Below are positions 25,748 through 33,688 of a stretch of 64,000 nucleotides of DNA, piece after piece. Numbering within the stretch: the stretch's first letter is position 1; every line of letters begins with the position of its first letter. The notes below the pieces were generated by a model. It was given only the letters and a program-made list of their open reading frames with translations. It ran no database searches and was not told where the DNA came from. The position numbers and the translations under genes are program-made. This stretch comes from Cyanobium sp. Tous-M-B4 (GTDB taxonomy: Bacteria; Cyanobacteriota; Cyanobacteriia; PCC-6307; Cyanobiaceae): assembly GCF_024345395.1 (NCBI RefSeq), contig NZ_JAGQBA010000002.1, positions 513,228 through 577,227 of the forward strand. Reading direction: 5' to 3'.

Positions 25748-26917
25748 TTAGTTAAATCGGAAGGACAACATGGTGATGTCATCGCGTTGGGGGTGATCCC
25801 CTTGGAATTCCTGCAATGCCCTAGTAAGAGCCTGGTGTTGGTCGTCAAGGGACTTGGTTGCATGCTCAAGCAGCCACTGGGAAAATCGATCGCTGCCCAG
25901 TCCAAATCCATGCTCCCCTCCAGCCTGATCTAAATATCCATCTGTTGTGAGGTAATAGGTGAAGCCAGGAAGAAGCGGAACGTCGTGATCGTGATATGCG
26001 CCGGTGCGGCGGTCCCAGAGACTGCGATTGTCCCCTTTGACGTATTCAACTGTGTTGCCATCGCTCCAGTAAAGCCAGATCTTGGCTCCTGCAAAGCGCA
26101 GCAGTTGGGCGTGTGCATCAATCATGACTAGGCCTACATCCATTGTGGTGGCAATGGCACGAGAGACTTGGGCTTCGCTGAGAATGCTGTGCATGCCTTC
26201 ATTGGTGGCTTGCAGCACCTCGGCTGGAGAGGCAATGCCATGCATCTGTATCGACCGATCGATGCCGGCTCGAGCGAGCATGGTCATCATGGCTCCGGAT
26301 ACTCCGTGGCCTGCGCAGTCGGCTACGCCCGCCAAGCAACGCCCACCTTCCTCGTGGAACACGTAGTAATCGCCGCCAACGGTGTCGCGGGGCTGCCACA
26401 GGATGAAGTGATCCTTGCCGAAGCGTTCTTTTAGCTGACGATTTGGCAGAATCGACTTCTGCAGCAGTGCTGCATATTGAATCGAATCATCCACCTGTTT
26501 TGTTACATCCTTAAGGCGCTGATGGGCTGAATCGACCATGTCATAGGCATGGCGCTGGCGAACTAAGACGGAGTTAAAGGCTTCCGTGAGGCGACCGATC
26601 TCGTCACTACCCCTTACGGTCAGCAGTTCGTTGGAATCGTCGGATGATATGGAATAGGCTTGACGAACCAAGCGGCGCAGGGGTTCAACTACGCGCAGCG
26701 ACAATATGCGATAGGAAATTGTGACCCCTATTGCCAATAAGATTGCCAGAAAGATGGTGGTTTGTGACTGCATCTGGCTGGAGCTGGGATCGTTCAGCAG
26801 CGTCGAAGCTGAATAGATCAAATAGGCCAGCACAATGCCATTGAGAATAGCGAGGAGCAAAAATATCTGCTGAATCGACAGGACACGCTTTTTCCGCTTA
26901 GCTGCCTCTACCGTCAT
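25748..26917 (-). CDS. siaA: SiaA-like membrane PP2C/SpoIIE phosphatase with HAMP
   Basis: A 389-residue protein: two membrane helices (about 16-38 and 57-78) with only about 18 residues outside between them, a HAMP linker (RILSLRVVEPLRRLVRQAYSI ... SDEIGRLTEAF), a coiled segment, and a SpoIIE/PP2C phosphatase domain. Metal-binding motifs DTVGGDYYVF and ADCAGHGVSGAMMTML and the C-terminal QRDDITML are complete. It is the upstream gene of siaABCD and should dephosphorylate SiaC. Unlike P. aeruginosa SiaA it lacks a large periplasmic sensor domain, so the input must enter another way. ATG 26917 is chosen over an upstream TTG at 26932. This operon is slightly AT-richer than flanking core genes. 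Confidence 0.9.
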   Translation of the reverse strand: MTVEAAKRKKRVLSIQQIFLLLAILNGIVLAYLIYSASTLLNDPSSSQMQSQTTIFLAILLAIGVTISYRILSLRVVEPLRRLVRQAYSISSDDSNELLTVRGSDEIGRLTEAFNSVLVRQRHAYDMVDSAHQRLKDVTKQVDDSIQYAALLQKSILPNRQLKERFGKDHFILWQPRDTVGGDYYVFHEEGGRCLAGVADCAGHGVSGAMMTMLARAGIDRSIQMHGIASPAEVLQATNEGMHSILSEAQVSRAIATTMDVGLVMIDAHAQLLRFAGAKIWLYWSDGNTVEYVKGDNRSLWDRRTGAYHDHDVPLLPGFTYYLTTDGYLDQAGGEHGFGLGSDRFSQWLLEHATKSLDDQHQALTRALQEFQGDHPQRDDITMLSFRFN

Positions 26918-27053
26918 CCAGCCTCTTAGCACCCATTTTAAGTTTCATCTTAGTCAGGGATGGCCCGGAAAACTGCGCCCTCTCAGAAAATTCTCAGACG
27001 GCCCCCCTCGTGGGATTATGGAAGAGGTGGCGGCATTGCCGCACCAACCCTCT

Positions 27054-27138
27054 GGAGAGGTGGTCGAGTGGTTGATGGCTCTGGTCTTGAAAACCAGCGA
27101 AGTGAAAGCTTCCGCGGGTTCGAATCCCGCCCTCTCCG
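27054..27138 (+). tRNA. trnS: tRNA-Ser (anticodon TGA)
   Basis: An 85-base class II tRNA. The acceptor stem ggagagg (27054-27060) pairs with cctctcc (27131-27137), with discriminator g. The anticodon stem ctggt/accag encloses cttgaaa with anticodon TGA. A long variable arm follows, and the T arm gcgggttcgaatcccgc is perfect. It reads UCA-type serine codons. CCA is not encoded. Confidence 0.97.
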
Positions 27139-27211
27139 TTCCAATGACATCAGCAGAACCCAGCCCCGCAAGTGCTTGCCGGGCTGGTCTGGCATCAGTC
27201 TTGATCTGGCA

Positions 27212-27505
27212 TCAGTCCTGAAGGTGGCTGAAGGGGCGCATTGCTGCGGCGGGCTCTGCGCAGGCGCGGTTGAGCTCCCTTTCGAGATTGATTATGCGCT
27301 TCTCCCTTAGGCAGTATTTGCAGCCGCCGGTGGTTTGGAGGTGCTTCTCGGGGGTGATGGAAATCTCTTTGACTGGATGGCTATTGCAGCGAATCTTGAT
27401 GGGGGTCTTGTAGCTCTTGTAGAGGATGGCTGCGTAGTCGTATTGATCGCCAAAACGGGATCGGGCCCTTGCCAAAAACAGTTCACGACTGATTGGGTTG
27501 CCCAT
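27212..27505 (-). CDS. DUF723-like zinc-ribbon protein, probable phage remnant
   Basis: A 97-residue protein containing one DUF723-type unit: FLARARSRFGDQYDYAAILYKSYKTPIKIRCNSHPVKEIS, then TPEKHLQTTGGCKYC. The pattern (F.. A...G..YDY....Y, C..H, H...GGC..C) is a short Cys/His module common in phage proteins and homing-endonuclease-associated genes. The rest, LREKRIINLERELNRACAEP, is a short coil. It sits directly downstream of tRNA-Ser, a favoured integration place, and no other phage gene is nearby, so it is probably a leftover. Function unknown. Confidence 0.6.
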   Translation of the reverse strand: MGNPISRELFLARARSRFGDQYDYAAILYKSYKTPIKIRCNSHPVKEISITPEKHLQTTGGCKYCLREKRIINLERELNRACAEPAAAMRPFSHLQD

Positions 27506-27764
27506 CTCCAGGCCAGGTGGGATCAGTGAAGATGCGGCATATTACGGAGGCTGCCGCCCCAGGCCAATTCGCCGGCAAAGACCGTCACGTTGCGTGATGC
27601 GGTTCAAAAGATATGGGTTTGGCCCCCTTGCTCCCATCTTTTCTAGGCTGGTCCTGAGCGCCACGAAGGGAGTGGTGATCAGGCAGGGAGCAATCCCTGC
27701 TTTTTTATGGCTTACAAATACCTTTGGTGCGAATCTGGGTGCTTCCAACCCAGCCCGGCTGTTA

Positions 27765-27878
27765 ATGGCCCCAGAGAGTCCCCAACGTCCCCCCTGGCTG
27801 AATTGGTTGTTTCTATTGGCGTTCCTGTGGAGCTCCTACCAGCTGGCTGGCCTCTGGTTTGCGCGCCTACACGGCTAG
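27765..27878 (+). CDS. Possible 37-residue single-helix membrane protein
   Basis: ATG 27765 opens a short frame ending 27878 whose product begins MAPESPQRPPWLNWLFLLAF and has one strong membrane helix of about 20 residues. The shape (Pro-rich start, one helix, short basic end) is typical of small cyanobacterial membrane proteins. A longer frame upstream from 27498 has no coding character. Its stop overlaps the convergent ppk2 stop by 4 bp. Without comparative data this is tentative. Confidence 0.4.
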   Translation: MAPESPQRPPWLNWLFLLAFLWSSYQLAGLWFARLHG

Positions 27879-28777
27879 GGGTATTGGTTGGGCACGAAGA
27901 ACTGCTCATTGCGGGGCGGACGAGCCGTGCCCTTGGGGGGCTTGCGGGGCGGCAGCTTGATCGCTGGCGGTGTCATGTCTTCGTAGGGGATCTTGCTGAG
28001 CAGGTGGTGGATGCAATTGAGGCGGGCGCGGCGTTTGTCGTCTGCCTCCACTGTGAACCAGGGCGCTTCGGGGATGTTGGTGTGGGCAAACATCAGATCT
28101 TTAGCGGCTGAAAAGCTTTCCCACTTGTTGCGGGCCTCCAGATCCATCGGACTGAGCTTCCAGCGGCGGGTGGGATCGTCGATACGGGCCTGGAAACGGC
28201 TTTCCTGCTCCGCATCGCTCACTGAAAACCAGTACTTGAGTAGCACGATTCCAGAGCGCACCACCATCCGTTCAAATTCCGGGCAGCTCTGCAGAAACTC
28301 CTCCGTTTGGGCTGGAGTGCAGAAGCCCATTACCGATTCCACCCCAGCCCGGTTGTACCAGCTGCGATCAAATACGACGATCTCCCCCGCGGAAGGGAAG
28401 TGTTCGACGTAGCGCTGGAAATACCACTGGGTTTTCTGTTGATCAGAGGGGGTGCCTAAGGCCACCACCCTGCAGCCGCGGGGGTTGAGCGGTTCGGTGA
28501 TTCGTTTAATCGTGCCGCCCTTACCGGCCGCATCCCTGCCCTCGAACAGCACGATCAGCCGAAAGCCAGAGGCCTTCAGCCAGTACTGCATTTTTACCAG
28601 CTCCACCTGCAGCCGGGTGAGCTCTTTCTCGTACACCTTGCGATCTAGCCGGCCCCCGTTGCTGGCCAGATCTTCCATTAACGGCGATGGGTAGTAGCGA
28701 TCGCTCAGGGGCCCAAAGTGTGGTTGCTGGGGCTGGCTCGAGTTGCTGGTTTTATCCGTTTTCTTGTGTTTTCCCAT
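27875..28777 (-). CDS. ppk2: Polyphosphate kinase 2 family protein
   Basis: This 300-residue enzyme transfers phosphate between polyphosphate and nucleotides. It has the PPK2 Walker A block FEGRDAAGKGGTIKRITEPLN, the lid-side RSWYNRAGVE and Walker B VVFDRSWYN, and the C-terminal HHLLSKIPYEDM. The LEARNKWESFSAAKDLMF region is normal. Length fits single-domain class I PPK2 (ADP or GDP as acceptor). It starts 18 bp after a small membrane protein gene's stop on the same strand. A phosphate-regulator cluster lies 12 kb away, but no Pho box was identified here. Confidence 0.95.
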   Translation of the reverse strand: MGKHKKTDKTSNSSQPQQPHFGPLSDRYYPSPLMEDLASNGGRLDRKVYEKELTRLQVELVKMQYWLKASGFRLIVLFEGRDAAGKGGTIKRITEPLNPRGCRVVALGTPSDQQKTQWYFQRYVEHFPSAGEIVVFDRSWYNRAGVESVMGFCTPAQTEEFLQSCPEFERMVVRSGIVLLKYWFSVSDAEQESRFQARIDDPTRRWKLSPMDLEARNKWESFSAAKDLMFAHTNIPEAPWFTVEADDKRRARLNCIHHLLSKIPYEDMTPPAIKLPPRKPPKGTARPPRNEQFFVPNQYP

Positions 28778-28795
28778 CGCTGAGGGTCTCCAGAA

Positions 28796-29161
28796 CTAGT
28801 TGCGGCGGCTGGGTTGGGGCCATAGAGCTCGCACTAGGCGGATGATCCCCGCAACCACCAATCCCAGGGCCGCAATGGCCGCCAGCACCAGCAGCACCAC
28901 CGCCAGCAGTTGCACCAGTCCCCAAAGCGCCTGCTGCACCCCGCCGATCAGGTTGGCTAGAGCTGTGCTCAGCACCAAGAAGGTGTCGAAGCGCTCCGGC
29001 AACTGCAGCAAGGCCAGCATTAGCCCGGCGCCAGCAGCGCCGAGCAGCAGGGCGATACCGGCCTGACGCCAGCGGGCCGGGCGGCGGCGGCGGCGAAATA
29101 CTCGTCGTGTCGACGCGCCTGTGGCGGGCAATTGCAGGGCGCGGCGACGGGGGGAGGTCAT
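28796..29161 (-). CDS. Small membrane protein, unknown function
   Basis: A 121-residue protein with a very basic N-terminus (SPRRR, RRVFRRRRRPARWR) and two or three hydrophobic segments: AGIALLLGAAGAGLMLALLQL, TFLVLSTALANLIGG and LLAVVLLVLAAIAALGLVVAGI. No catalytic motif is visible and I do not recognise the family. ATG 29161 overlaps the upstream small gene by ATGA; a longer frame to 29317 reads through that gene and is rejected. It precedes ppk2 by 18 bp, so the three genes probably form one transcript. Confidence 0.65.
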   Translation of the reverse strand: MTSPRRRALQLPATGASTRRVFRRRRRPARWRQAGIALLLGAAGAGLMLALLQLPERFDTFLVLSTALANLIGGVQQALWGLVQLLAVVLLVLAAIAALGLVVAGIIRLVRALWPQPSRRN

Positions 29162-29406
29162 ACCTCGAGGACGTAACCAGCACCGCGCATCCAGCGCTCG
29201 AATTCCATCAGCACCAACTCGTTGGGGCAGTCGATCAAGGAGAGATCTGCCACGGTGCAATCCCCCTGGCCGCCGTGATGGAGGGAGAGGCGGAAGTCGT
29301 CGCCGCTGAGCCCGCAAACCTCCGGATCACTGCGTACAACCACATCAAGGGAGGCCCCAAGCCGAGCCACCCGAATCCTCAGTTCCGACCAGGTCAGCGC
29401 CGCCAT
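29158..29406 (-). CDS. Small soluble protein, unknown function
   Basis: An 82-residue protein (MAALTWSELRIRVARLGASL...) with alternating strands and a helix and no membrane segment, ending MEFERWMRGAGYVLEV. It contains two Cys (VCGLSG, DCTVAD) and one more near DCPNE. I do not recognise a named family, although the length and fold-like pattern suggest a conserved cyanobacterial protein. It overlaps the following membrane-protein gene by ATGA and probably heads the transcript that ends with ppk2. Confidence 0.6.
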   Translation of the reverse strand: MAALTWSELRIRVARLGASLDVVVRSDPEVCGLSGDDFRLSLHHGGQGDCTVADLSLIDCPNELVLMEFERWMRGAGYVLEV

Positions 29407-29472
29407 GGACTCAATTCAAACTCGATCAGCGATACCCAAGTGTGACCAGCTAGCCGGATACGTCAATAGCGG

Positions 29473-30069
29473 CTATTTAGGCTGGGCGGCAGCTGGACGC
29501 TGGACTGGCTCGGGCCCGGGCTTGGGTTCTGGAAGCAGCAGCCCTAGCCCAGAGGCCACGGCCACAGCTAGCAGCCCTGCCAGCGGCCCCGCAAGGCGCT
29601 GGGTAAGGGGGCGGCGCTCCAGCAGCTCGCGTGCCTTTAGGGGCATGGGCTCAGGCAGCTCCAATGGCAACTGCAGGCGCGAATCGAGGCGCAATTGATC
29701 CAGCACCCGCACTAGATCGGCCAGCTCGGCATCGTCGAGATTGAGCTGCAATGGGGGCGTATCCGGCTGGCTACTGCGCAGCAGCAGGCCATGGCCGCCC
29801 TCGGGCCCCGGACTTATCTCCACTGGCTCGGGCTCGGCGCCAAAGCGACGCGGCACACCACTGATCAGGTAGCGGGCGTAGGGCAGAACCACCTGCATCA
29901 GGGCTAGCAGGTGCTCCTTGCGGCCCTCAAGCTCGGGGCGACCGGCCCAGGCCAAACTCCAGCCCGTGATGATGCCGAGGTTCTGGCCGCTCTGGCCGAC
30001 CGATACATCCGGCAGACCCTCCACCTTGAGGCGGCAGCTGAGTTGGTCGAACTGAAGTACTTGCTTCAT
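29473..30069 (-). CDS. DUF4335 protein
   Basis: A 198-residue cyanobacterial protein starting MKQVLQFDQLSCRLKVEGLPD. The N-terminal domain (about 1-130, including QNLGIITGWSLAWAGRPELEGRKEHLLALM) is the DUF4335 type, followed by a linker, one membrane helix (GPLAGLLAVAVASGLGLLLP, about 165-184) and a Pro-rich tail. ATG 30069 is chosen over an upstream start in the DUF3038 gene. DUF3038 and DUF4335 genes are usual neighbours in cyanobacteria, as here (19 bp apart), which suggests they act together. The biochemical role is unknown. Confidence 0.82.
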   Translation of the reverse strand: MKQVLQFDQLSCRLKVEGLPDVSVGQSGQNLGIITGWSLAWAGRPELEGRKEHLLALMQVVLPYARYLISGVPRRFGAEPEPVEISPGPEGGHGLLLRSSQPDTPPLQLNLDDAELADLVRVLDQLRLDSRLQLPLELPEPMPLKARELLERRPLTQRLAGPLAGLLAVAVASGLGLLLPEPKPGPEPVQRPAAAQPK

Positions 30070-30088
30070 TGCAGGCTCAGGAGCTGGA

Positions 30089-30631
30089 TCATGGCTGGGC
30101 ATCCAGCAGGCTGGCGCGCAGCCGCTCAAAACCGCCCACCCCGGCACCCAGGGCCAGGGCCTGGATCAGCAGCCGCGACTGGCGGGCACCTGACTCGGGA
30201 TCGAGCAAAAGTTGCACGCCACCACGGCGGAGGTTCATGCGCTGGCGCACTAGATCGGCCAGGCGGCTGCGGAATAGGTTCCAACGCTCGCTGAGCACTT
30301 CCGGCGGCTCGGCGCTGGAGAGCAGGCCGCGCACCAGGGGATAGAGGCGATCTGCCAAGGCGCAAAGTATGCGGATTAGGGCGTCGGTTTCAGCTGGCTC
30401 CAGACCCTCGCGGCGAGTGGTGCGGCGCAGGGGGTTGGTGCAGCGGCGTTTCCACAGTTCCACCCGGTTGGGGAAGAGAGTGGTGAAGCCCATCTGCTCG
30501 CTCATCCACACCATTGCCTCACCGCCGTTGAGGTCGAGGGCCTCGGCGCTGAGCAACAGCAGGTCGAGGCGTTCAAGGCCGCGGCGGGGAAGCCGGGCGG
30601 CCGATTCAGGAGCGAATGAATCAAGGGGCAT
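30089..30631 (-). CDS. DUF3038 protein
   Basis: A 180-residue helical protein with the DUF3038 hallmark LERLDLLLLSAEALDLNGGEAMVWMSEQMGF near the start, then RVELWKRRCTNPLRR and RQSRLLIQALALGAGVGGFERLR. It is restricted to cyanobacteria and usually precedes a DUF4335 gene, as here. No membrane segment or catalytic motif. ATG 30631 (MPLDSF) is preferred to an earlier in-frame start at 30661. Its start is 41 bp from the divergent apt start, so the two share a very short promoter region. Confidence 0.82.
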   Translation of the reverse strand: MPLDSFAPESAARLPRRGLERLDLLLLSAEALDLNGGEAMVWMSEQMGFTTLFPNRVELWKRRCTNPLRRTTRREGLEPAETDALIRILCALADRLYPLVRGLLSSAEPPEVLSERWNLFRSRLADLVRQRMNLRRGGVQLLLDPESGARQSRLLIQALALGAGVGGFERLRASLLDAQP

Positions 30632-30672
30632 GGCTGCGATGATGCCAGCAAGTGCACCCAACCGTCACGTTC

Positions 30673-31197
30673 ATGGCCCCAGACCTGCGGGAATTCGTGC
30701 GCGATGTGCCTGATTTTCCCAAGCCCGGCATCCTGTTTCGCGACCTCACGCCGCTGATGCGTGACCCGGATGGCTGGCAGGAAGTGATCCGTCAGCTGAG
30801 CGCAGTTTGCGAGCGGCTGCAGCCCGACCTGATCGTGGGCATTGAGTCGCGGGGCTTCATCGTGGGCACCGCCCTTGCCACCGCCGTGCGATTGGGTTTT
30901 GTGCCAGTGCGCAAGCCCGGCAAGCTGCCTGGGGAAGTTACGGGCGTGGACTACGCCCTCGAATACGGCAGCGACCGGCTGGAAATCCATAGCGATGCCC
31001 TGGCCGATGGTTCAAAAGTGCTGATCATTGATGATCTGCTGGCCACCGGCGGCACCGCCGCGGCCTGCGCCGAGCTGGTTGCTGCAGCTGGTGGTGAACT
31101 GTGCGGCTTCGGCTTCGTGGCCGAACTGGCGGCTCTTGAAGGGCGCCGCAAGCTGCCCGATGATCAGCCCGTGGAGTCGCTAATCATCTATTCCTGA
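30673..31197 (+). CDS. apt: Adenine phosphoribosyltransferase
   Basis: This 174-residue enzyme converts adenine and PRPP to AMP. It has the N-terminal [19 protein letters not shown] block, [16 protein letters not shown], the flexible-loop [11 protein letters not shown], and the PRPP-binding motif [14 protein letters not shown]. All are as in bacterial Apt. ATG 30673 (MAPDLREFV) gives the normal N-terminus; an in-frame GTG at 30652 is less likely. It is divergent from DUF3038 and its stop overlaps the convergent DUF2949 gene by 10 bp. Confidence 0.97.
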   Translation: MAPDLREFVRDVPDFPKPGILFRDLTPLMRDPDGWQEVIRQLSAVCERLQPDLIVGIESRGFIVGTALATAVRLGFVPVRKPGKLPGEVTGVDYALEYGSDRLEIHSDALADGSKVLIIDDLLATGGTAAACAELVAAAGGELCGFGFVAELAALEGRRKLPDDQPVESLIIYS

Positions 31198-31397
31198 GCC
31201 TGCCAGCTGAGCAGGGCATCGAACTGCTCCAGGCTGATCAGCCCGAAGCGCCACAGCACCACCGGCAGGGGGGCCTGCTCCTGCTGCGCCTGGCGCAATC
31301 CCAGGGCTAGGGCGCTCTCACTTAGGCCAAATTGATGGCGCAGCAGACGCAGCAGCGCCGCTGAAGGTGGCGGCTGGGAACTTGTGCTGATCACCAT
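31188..31397 (-). CDS. DUF2949 small protein
   Basis: A 69-residue protein with the cyanobacterial DUF2949 pattern: [55 protein letters not shown] 31397 (MVISTSSQ) gives a family-like N-terminus; a longer frame to 31454 overlaps the oxygenase gene. The function of the family is unknown; it is helical and soluble. It follows the oxygenase gene on the same strand and its end overlaps the apt stop. Confidence 0.8.
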   Translation of the reverse strand: MVISTSSQPPPSAALLRLLRHQFGLSESALALGLRQAQQEQAPLPVVLWRFGLISLEQFDALLSWQAQE

Positions 31398-31425
31398 GGT
31401 GGCGGTCCCGGATAGCCCATGCTGA

Positions 31426-32598
31426 TCAGCGCCTAAGCAGCTGGCAAGGGCCATCGGTCATGGCCGACAGGCTGAGTTTGCGCAGGGGAGCAAGCTTGGT
31501 CAGTAGCAGCAGGGTCAGGTGGCGCAGGGGCAGCAGCAGGGGCGAGCGATTCGAGAAAAACCGCACCAGCAGATCGGTGGCCAGCAGGGTGAGCAGCAAA
31601 TCCGGCCAACGTCGCCTTGCATAGGCCGCCGGTAAGCGGTGCACGGCCAGCCGCCCGGTCGCCGCCCGCCGGGCCAGGCGATGCAGGGTGGCCACATCGC
31701 GCCAGCAGAGGTTTAGCCCCTGGCCGCCCACTGGATGGCAGCGGTGACCGCTCTCCCCCACCAGCACCGTATGGCGGCGGTGCAGGCTCCGGGCCAGCAG
31801 CAGGGCCACCGGGAAGGCGCGCGGATCGTCGAGCAGGGCATCGGGCTGCAGCTGGTCTGGCAGGGCACCGGCCAGGGCATCAAGGAAGGCTGAATCGCCG
31901 AGGCTTTCAAGCTGGCGGCAGCGCTGGGCTGGGGCACTCCAAACCAGCTGGAAGACGCCATCACCCAGGGGCAACACCGCAAAGGGCCCCTCGGGCCGCA
32001 GCAGCTCCCAGGCCTGGTCGTCGGCACTGCCGCGGAGTCGCACCAGGGCGGTGAGGCAGTTTTGTCGATAGGTCCACTGCAACACGCCCATGCCGAGGGC
32101 CTCGCGGCTGGGGGAGTGGGGCCCGTCGGCCGCCACGATCAGGTCGTGCGGCGGCCGATCACCTGCAGTTAGCGGCGGCGGCGTGCCCAACTCCAAAGTG
32201 ATGGCGGGATGGGCGCTTAGGCGCTCCAGCAGCAGGGTCATCAGCGGCCGGTGCTGTCCCACCCAGCCCACGGCCGCCGCCGGGGCCGCCGCCCGCTGCG
32301 AGCCCAGGTCCGCCAAGCAGAAAGGCACCTGGCGCTGGGTGGCCAGATCAAGTAGCTGCAGGGAGCGGAAGGGCACCAACACCGCCCGCACAGCTGGCCA
32401 CAGCCCCAGCTGCTCCAGCAGGCGCTGGCTGGAATGGGTGAAGGCGTAGGCGCGGCTGCGCTCGAGCAGCACGGCAGCGGGCAGGGGATCGCTGATCTGC
32501 ACCTGCCAGCCAGCGTCCGCCAGGGCAAGGGCCGTTAGGGCACCGGTGGGGCCCGCCCCATTCACCAGGGCCCTCAGAACCGGTTTGGACTCGACCAT
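31426..32598 (-). CDS. FAD-dependent oxygenase, UbiH/Coq6 type
   Basis: A 390-residue flavoprotein of the aromatic-ring hydroxylase class. The FAD dinucleotide fold is ALVNGAGPTGALTALALADAGW (about 10-31) with DPxxxxxxERSRAYAF, the DG motif is LIVAADGPHSPSREALGMG, and the second FAD motif is LVGESGHRCHPVGGQGLNLCWRDV. In GxGxxG the first Gly is preceded by Asn (NGAGPTG). Homologues hydroxylate quinone precursors; cyanobacteria make plastoquinone, so a quinone or similar ring is a plausible substrate, though not proven. The downstream DUF2949 gene is 28 bp away. A strong terminator for the hli gene lies just upstream of its start. Confidence 0.88.
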   Translation of the reverse strand: MVESKPVLRALVNGAGPTGALTALALADAGWQVQISDPLPAAVLLERSRAYAFTHSSQRLLEQLGLWPAVRAVLVPFRSLQLLDLATQRQVPFCLADLGSQRAAAPAAAVGWVGQHRPLMTLLLERLSAHPAITLELGTPPPLTAGDRPPHDLIVAADGPHSPSREALGMGVLQWTYRQNCLTALVRLRGSADDQAWELLRPEGPFAVLPLGDGVFQLVWSAPAQRCRQLESLGDSAFLDALAGALPDQLQPDALLDDPRAFPVALLLARSLHRRHTVLVGESGHRCHPVGGQGLNLCWRDVATLHRLARRAATGRLAVHRLPAAYARRRWPDLLLTLLATDLLVRFFSNRSPLLLPLRHLTLLLLTKLAPLRKLSLSAMTDGPCQLLRR

Positions 32599-32630
32599 GG
32601 CGATGGCGGATCAGCCCGGGGATCGGGCAC

Positions 32631-32658
32631 AAAAAAGCCGCAGCTGTAAAGCTGCGGC
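32631..32658 (-). terminator. Rho-independent terminator of the hli gene
   Basis: On the minus strand a 9-bp perfect stem GCCGCAGCT/AGCTGCGGC with a 4-base loop is followed by six T. It stands 42 bp after the hli stop and separates hli from the oxygenase gene. Confidence 0.9.
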
Positions 32659-32700
32659 AATTGGTGTAGCAAAGCTCAGGCCTGGGCGAGAGCAGGCAGA

Positions 32701-32958
32701 TCAGCCGATGCCGAGCAGGCCGCGGGTGAAGGACTCACCACCCAGGGCGAATTCAGTGGCAAGCAGGGCGATGAAGCCGAGCATGGCCATACGGCCATTA
32801 AGCTTCTCCGCGCGCTCGTGGAAGCCCCAGCCGCTTTCGGTTGACACAACTTCCATCCGGGGCTCGGTGGCGAATGCATTGAGGCGGCCGCCGTCTTCAG
32901 TGGTAACGGTGGCGCCGCGGATGGTGGCGGCTTCGATCGAAGGGGTGGTCTGAGTCAT
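32701..32958 (-). CDS. hli: High-light-inducible chlorophyll-binding protein
   Basis: An 85-residue HLIP/SCP with one chlorophyll a/b-binding helix. The motif is ERAEKLNGRMAMLGFIALLATEFALGG, including the chlorophyll-ligand ExxNGRxAMxGF pattern. The N-terminal 45 residues are soluble and stroma-facing. These thylakoid proteins bind chlorophyll and carotenoid and protect photosystem II and pigment synthesis under high light, matching the nearby chlH. ATG 32958 follows a 5' region with two GTTACA repeats that could bind RpaB. A strong terminator ends the transcript, so it is monocistronic. Confidence 0.95.
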   Translation of the reverse strand: MTQTTPSIEAATIRGATVTTEDGGRLNAFATEPRMEVVSTESGWGFHERAEKLNGRMAMLGFIALLATEFALGGESFTRGLLGIG

Positions 32959-32985
32959 GGATGCCTGACGTGTGCTTGCAAGAAG

Positions 32986-33011
32986 TGTAACGCAATATTG
33001 CAGCTTGTAAC
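32986..33011 (-). promoter_or_regulatory. Possible HLR1-like RpaB site upstream of hli
   Basis: On the minus strand two GTTACA hexamers occur with starts exactly 20 bases apart (tgtaac at 32986 and 33006 on the plus strand), 28 bp before the hli ATG. The known HLR1 consensus is two such repeats with a 10-base period; here the spacing is two helical turns and the middle position is degenerate. The expected factor is RpaB, which represses hli genes in low light. Confidence 0.4.
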
Positions 33012-33040
33012 TGCGGCCCCGGGGAAATGCTGCGCCTGGA

Positions 33041-33688
33041 TCAGCGGAACCGCTTCAGGCAGAGCTCCTCAAAGGCCGGTCGCAGCAAGAAGGGGTATTC
33101 ACCTACCCAAAGCTTGAGCTGGGGCAGCCAGGCGTCGCTGATCGCTCCAATCTGAGAAAAGTCCTTGCGCTCGCTCAGCACCAAAACCCGCACAACCATG
33201 CCGGCACGAATCTGCTGGTGCTTTTTTTCAAAGGGGAAGCGCACCTTGCCGAGGTAGCCCTCTTCGTCTTCGAGCTCGAGGGTGAGCCAGGTGCGGCGGT
33301 TTTCCACCAGCTCCAGGCGGCCGTCGTTGTTGGCCTGTTCGCGGCGCTCCTCCACGATTTCGCGGGTGTAGAGATCGGCGATCTGGCCTTCAAACAGGGC
33401 TGCAGCCGGATAGCGGCGCAGGGTGGAATTTTTCTGGCCCGCCTCGAGGATCGGTCCCCAGAGCAGGTAAAGGGCAAACACAAAGCCCACCACCAGGAAA
33501 ACCGGGCCGAACTGGCTGGAGAACAGCAGGGTTTGGCTGATTAATAGGGCAATCACTGCGCCGATCACCGAGATCAGCACCCGTTGCAGCACCTTGCGGG
33601 GATTGCCGGTGCAGGCGTTGAACTGGGGGCCGGTGGCCACCGCTGGGATCAGGCGCAGCAGCTCGCCGGGACGCAGGGGAAGCAGCAT
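33041..33688 (-). CDS. Conserved-looking membrane protein, unknown function
   Basis: A 215-residue protein with two adjacent membrane helices (about 36-58 and 60-80: VLISVIGAVIALLISQTLLF, PVFLVVGFVFALYLLWGPI) and a soluble C-terminal domain. That domain has the segment AAALFEGQIADLYTREIVEERREQ and ends VGEYPFLLRPAFEELCLKR. It resembles a family found throughout picocyanobacteria, without an assigned function as far as I can tell. The gene starts at the last base of dapB (1-bp overlap), so the two are co-translated. No transporter motif is visible. Confidence 0.75.
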   Translation of the reverse strand: MLLPLRPGELLRLIPAVATGPQFNACTGNPRKVLQRVLISVIGAVIALLISQTLLFSSQFGPVFLVVGFVFALYLLWGPILEAGQKNSTLRRYPAAALFEGQIADLYTREIVEERREQANNDGRLELVENRRTWLTLELEDEEGYLGKVRFPFEKKHQQIRAGMVVRVLVLSERKDFSQIGAISDAWLPQLKLWVGEYPFLLRPAFEELCLKRFR

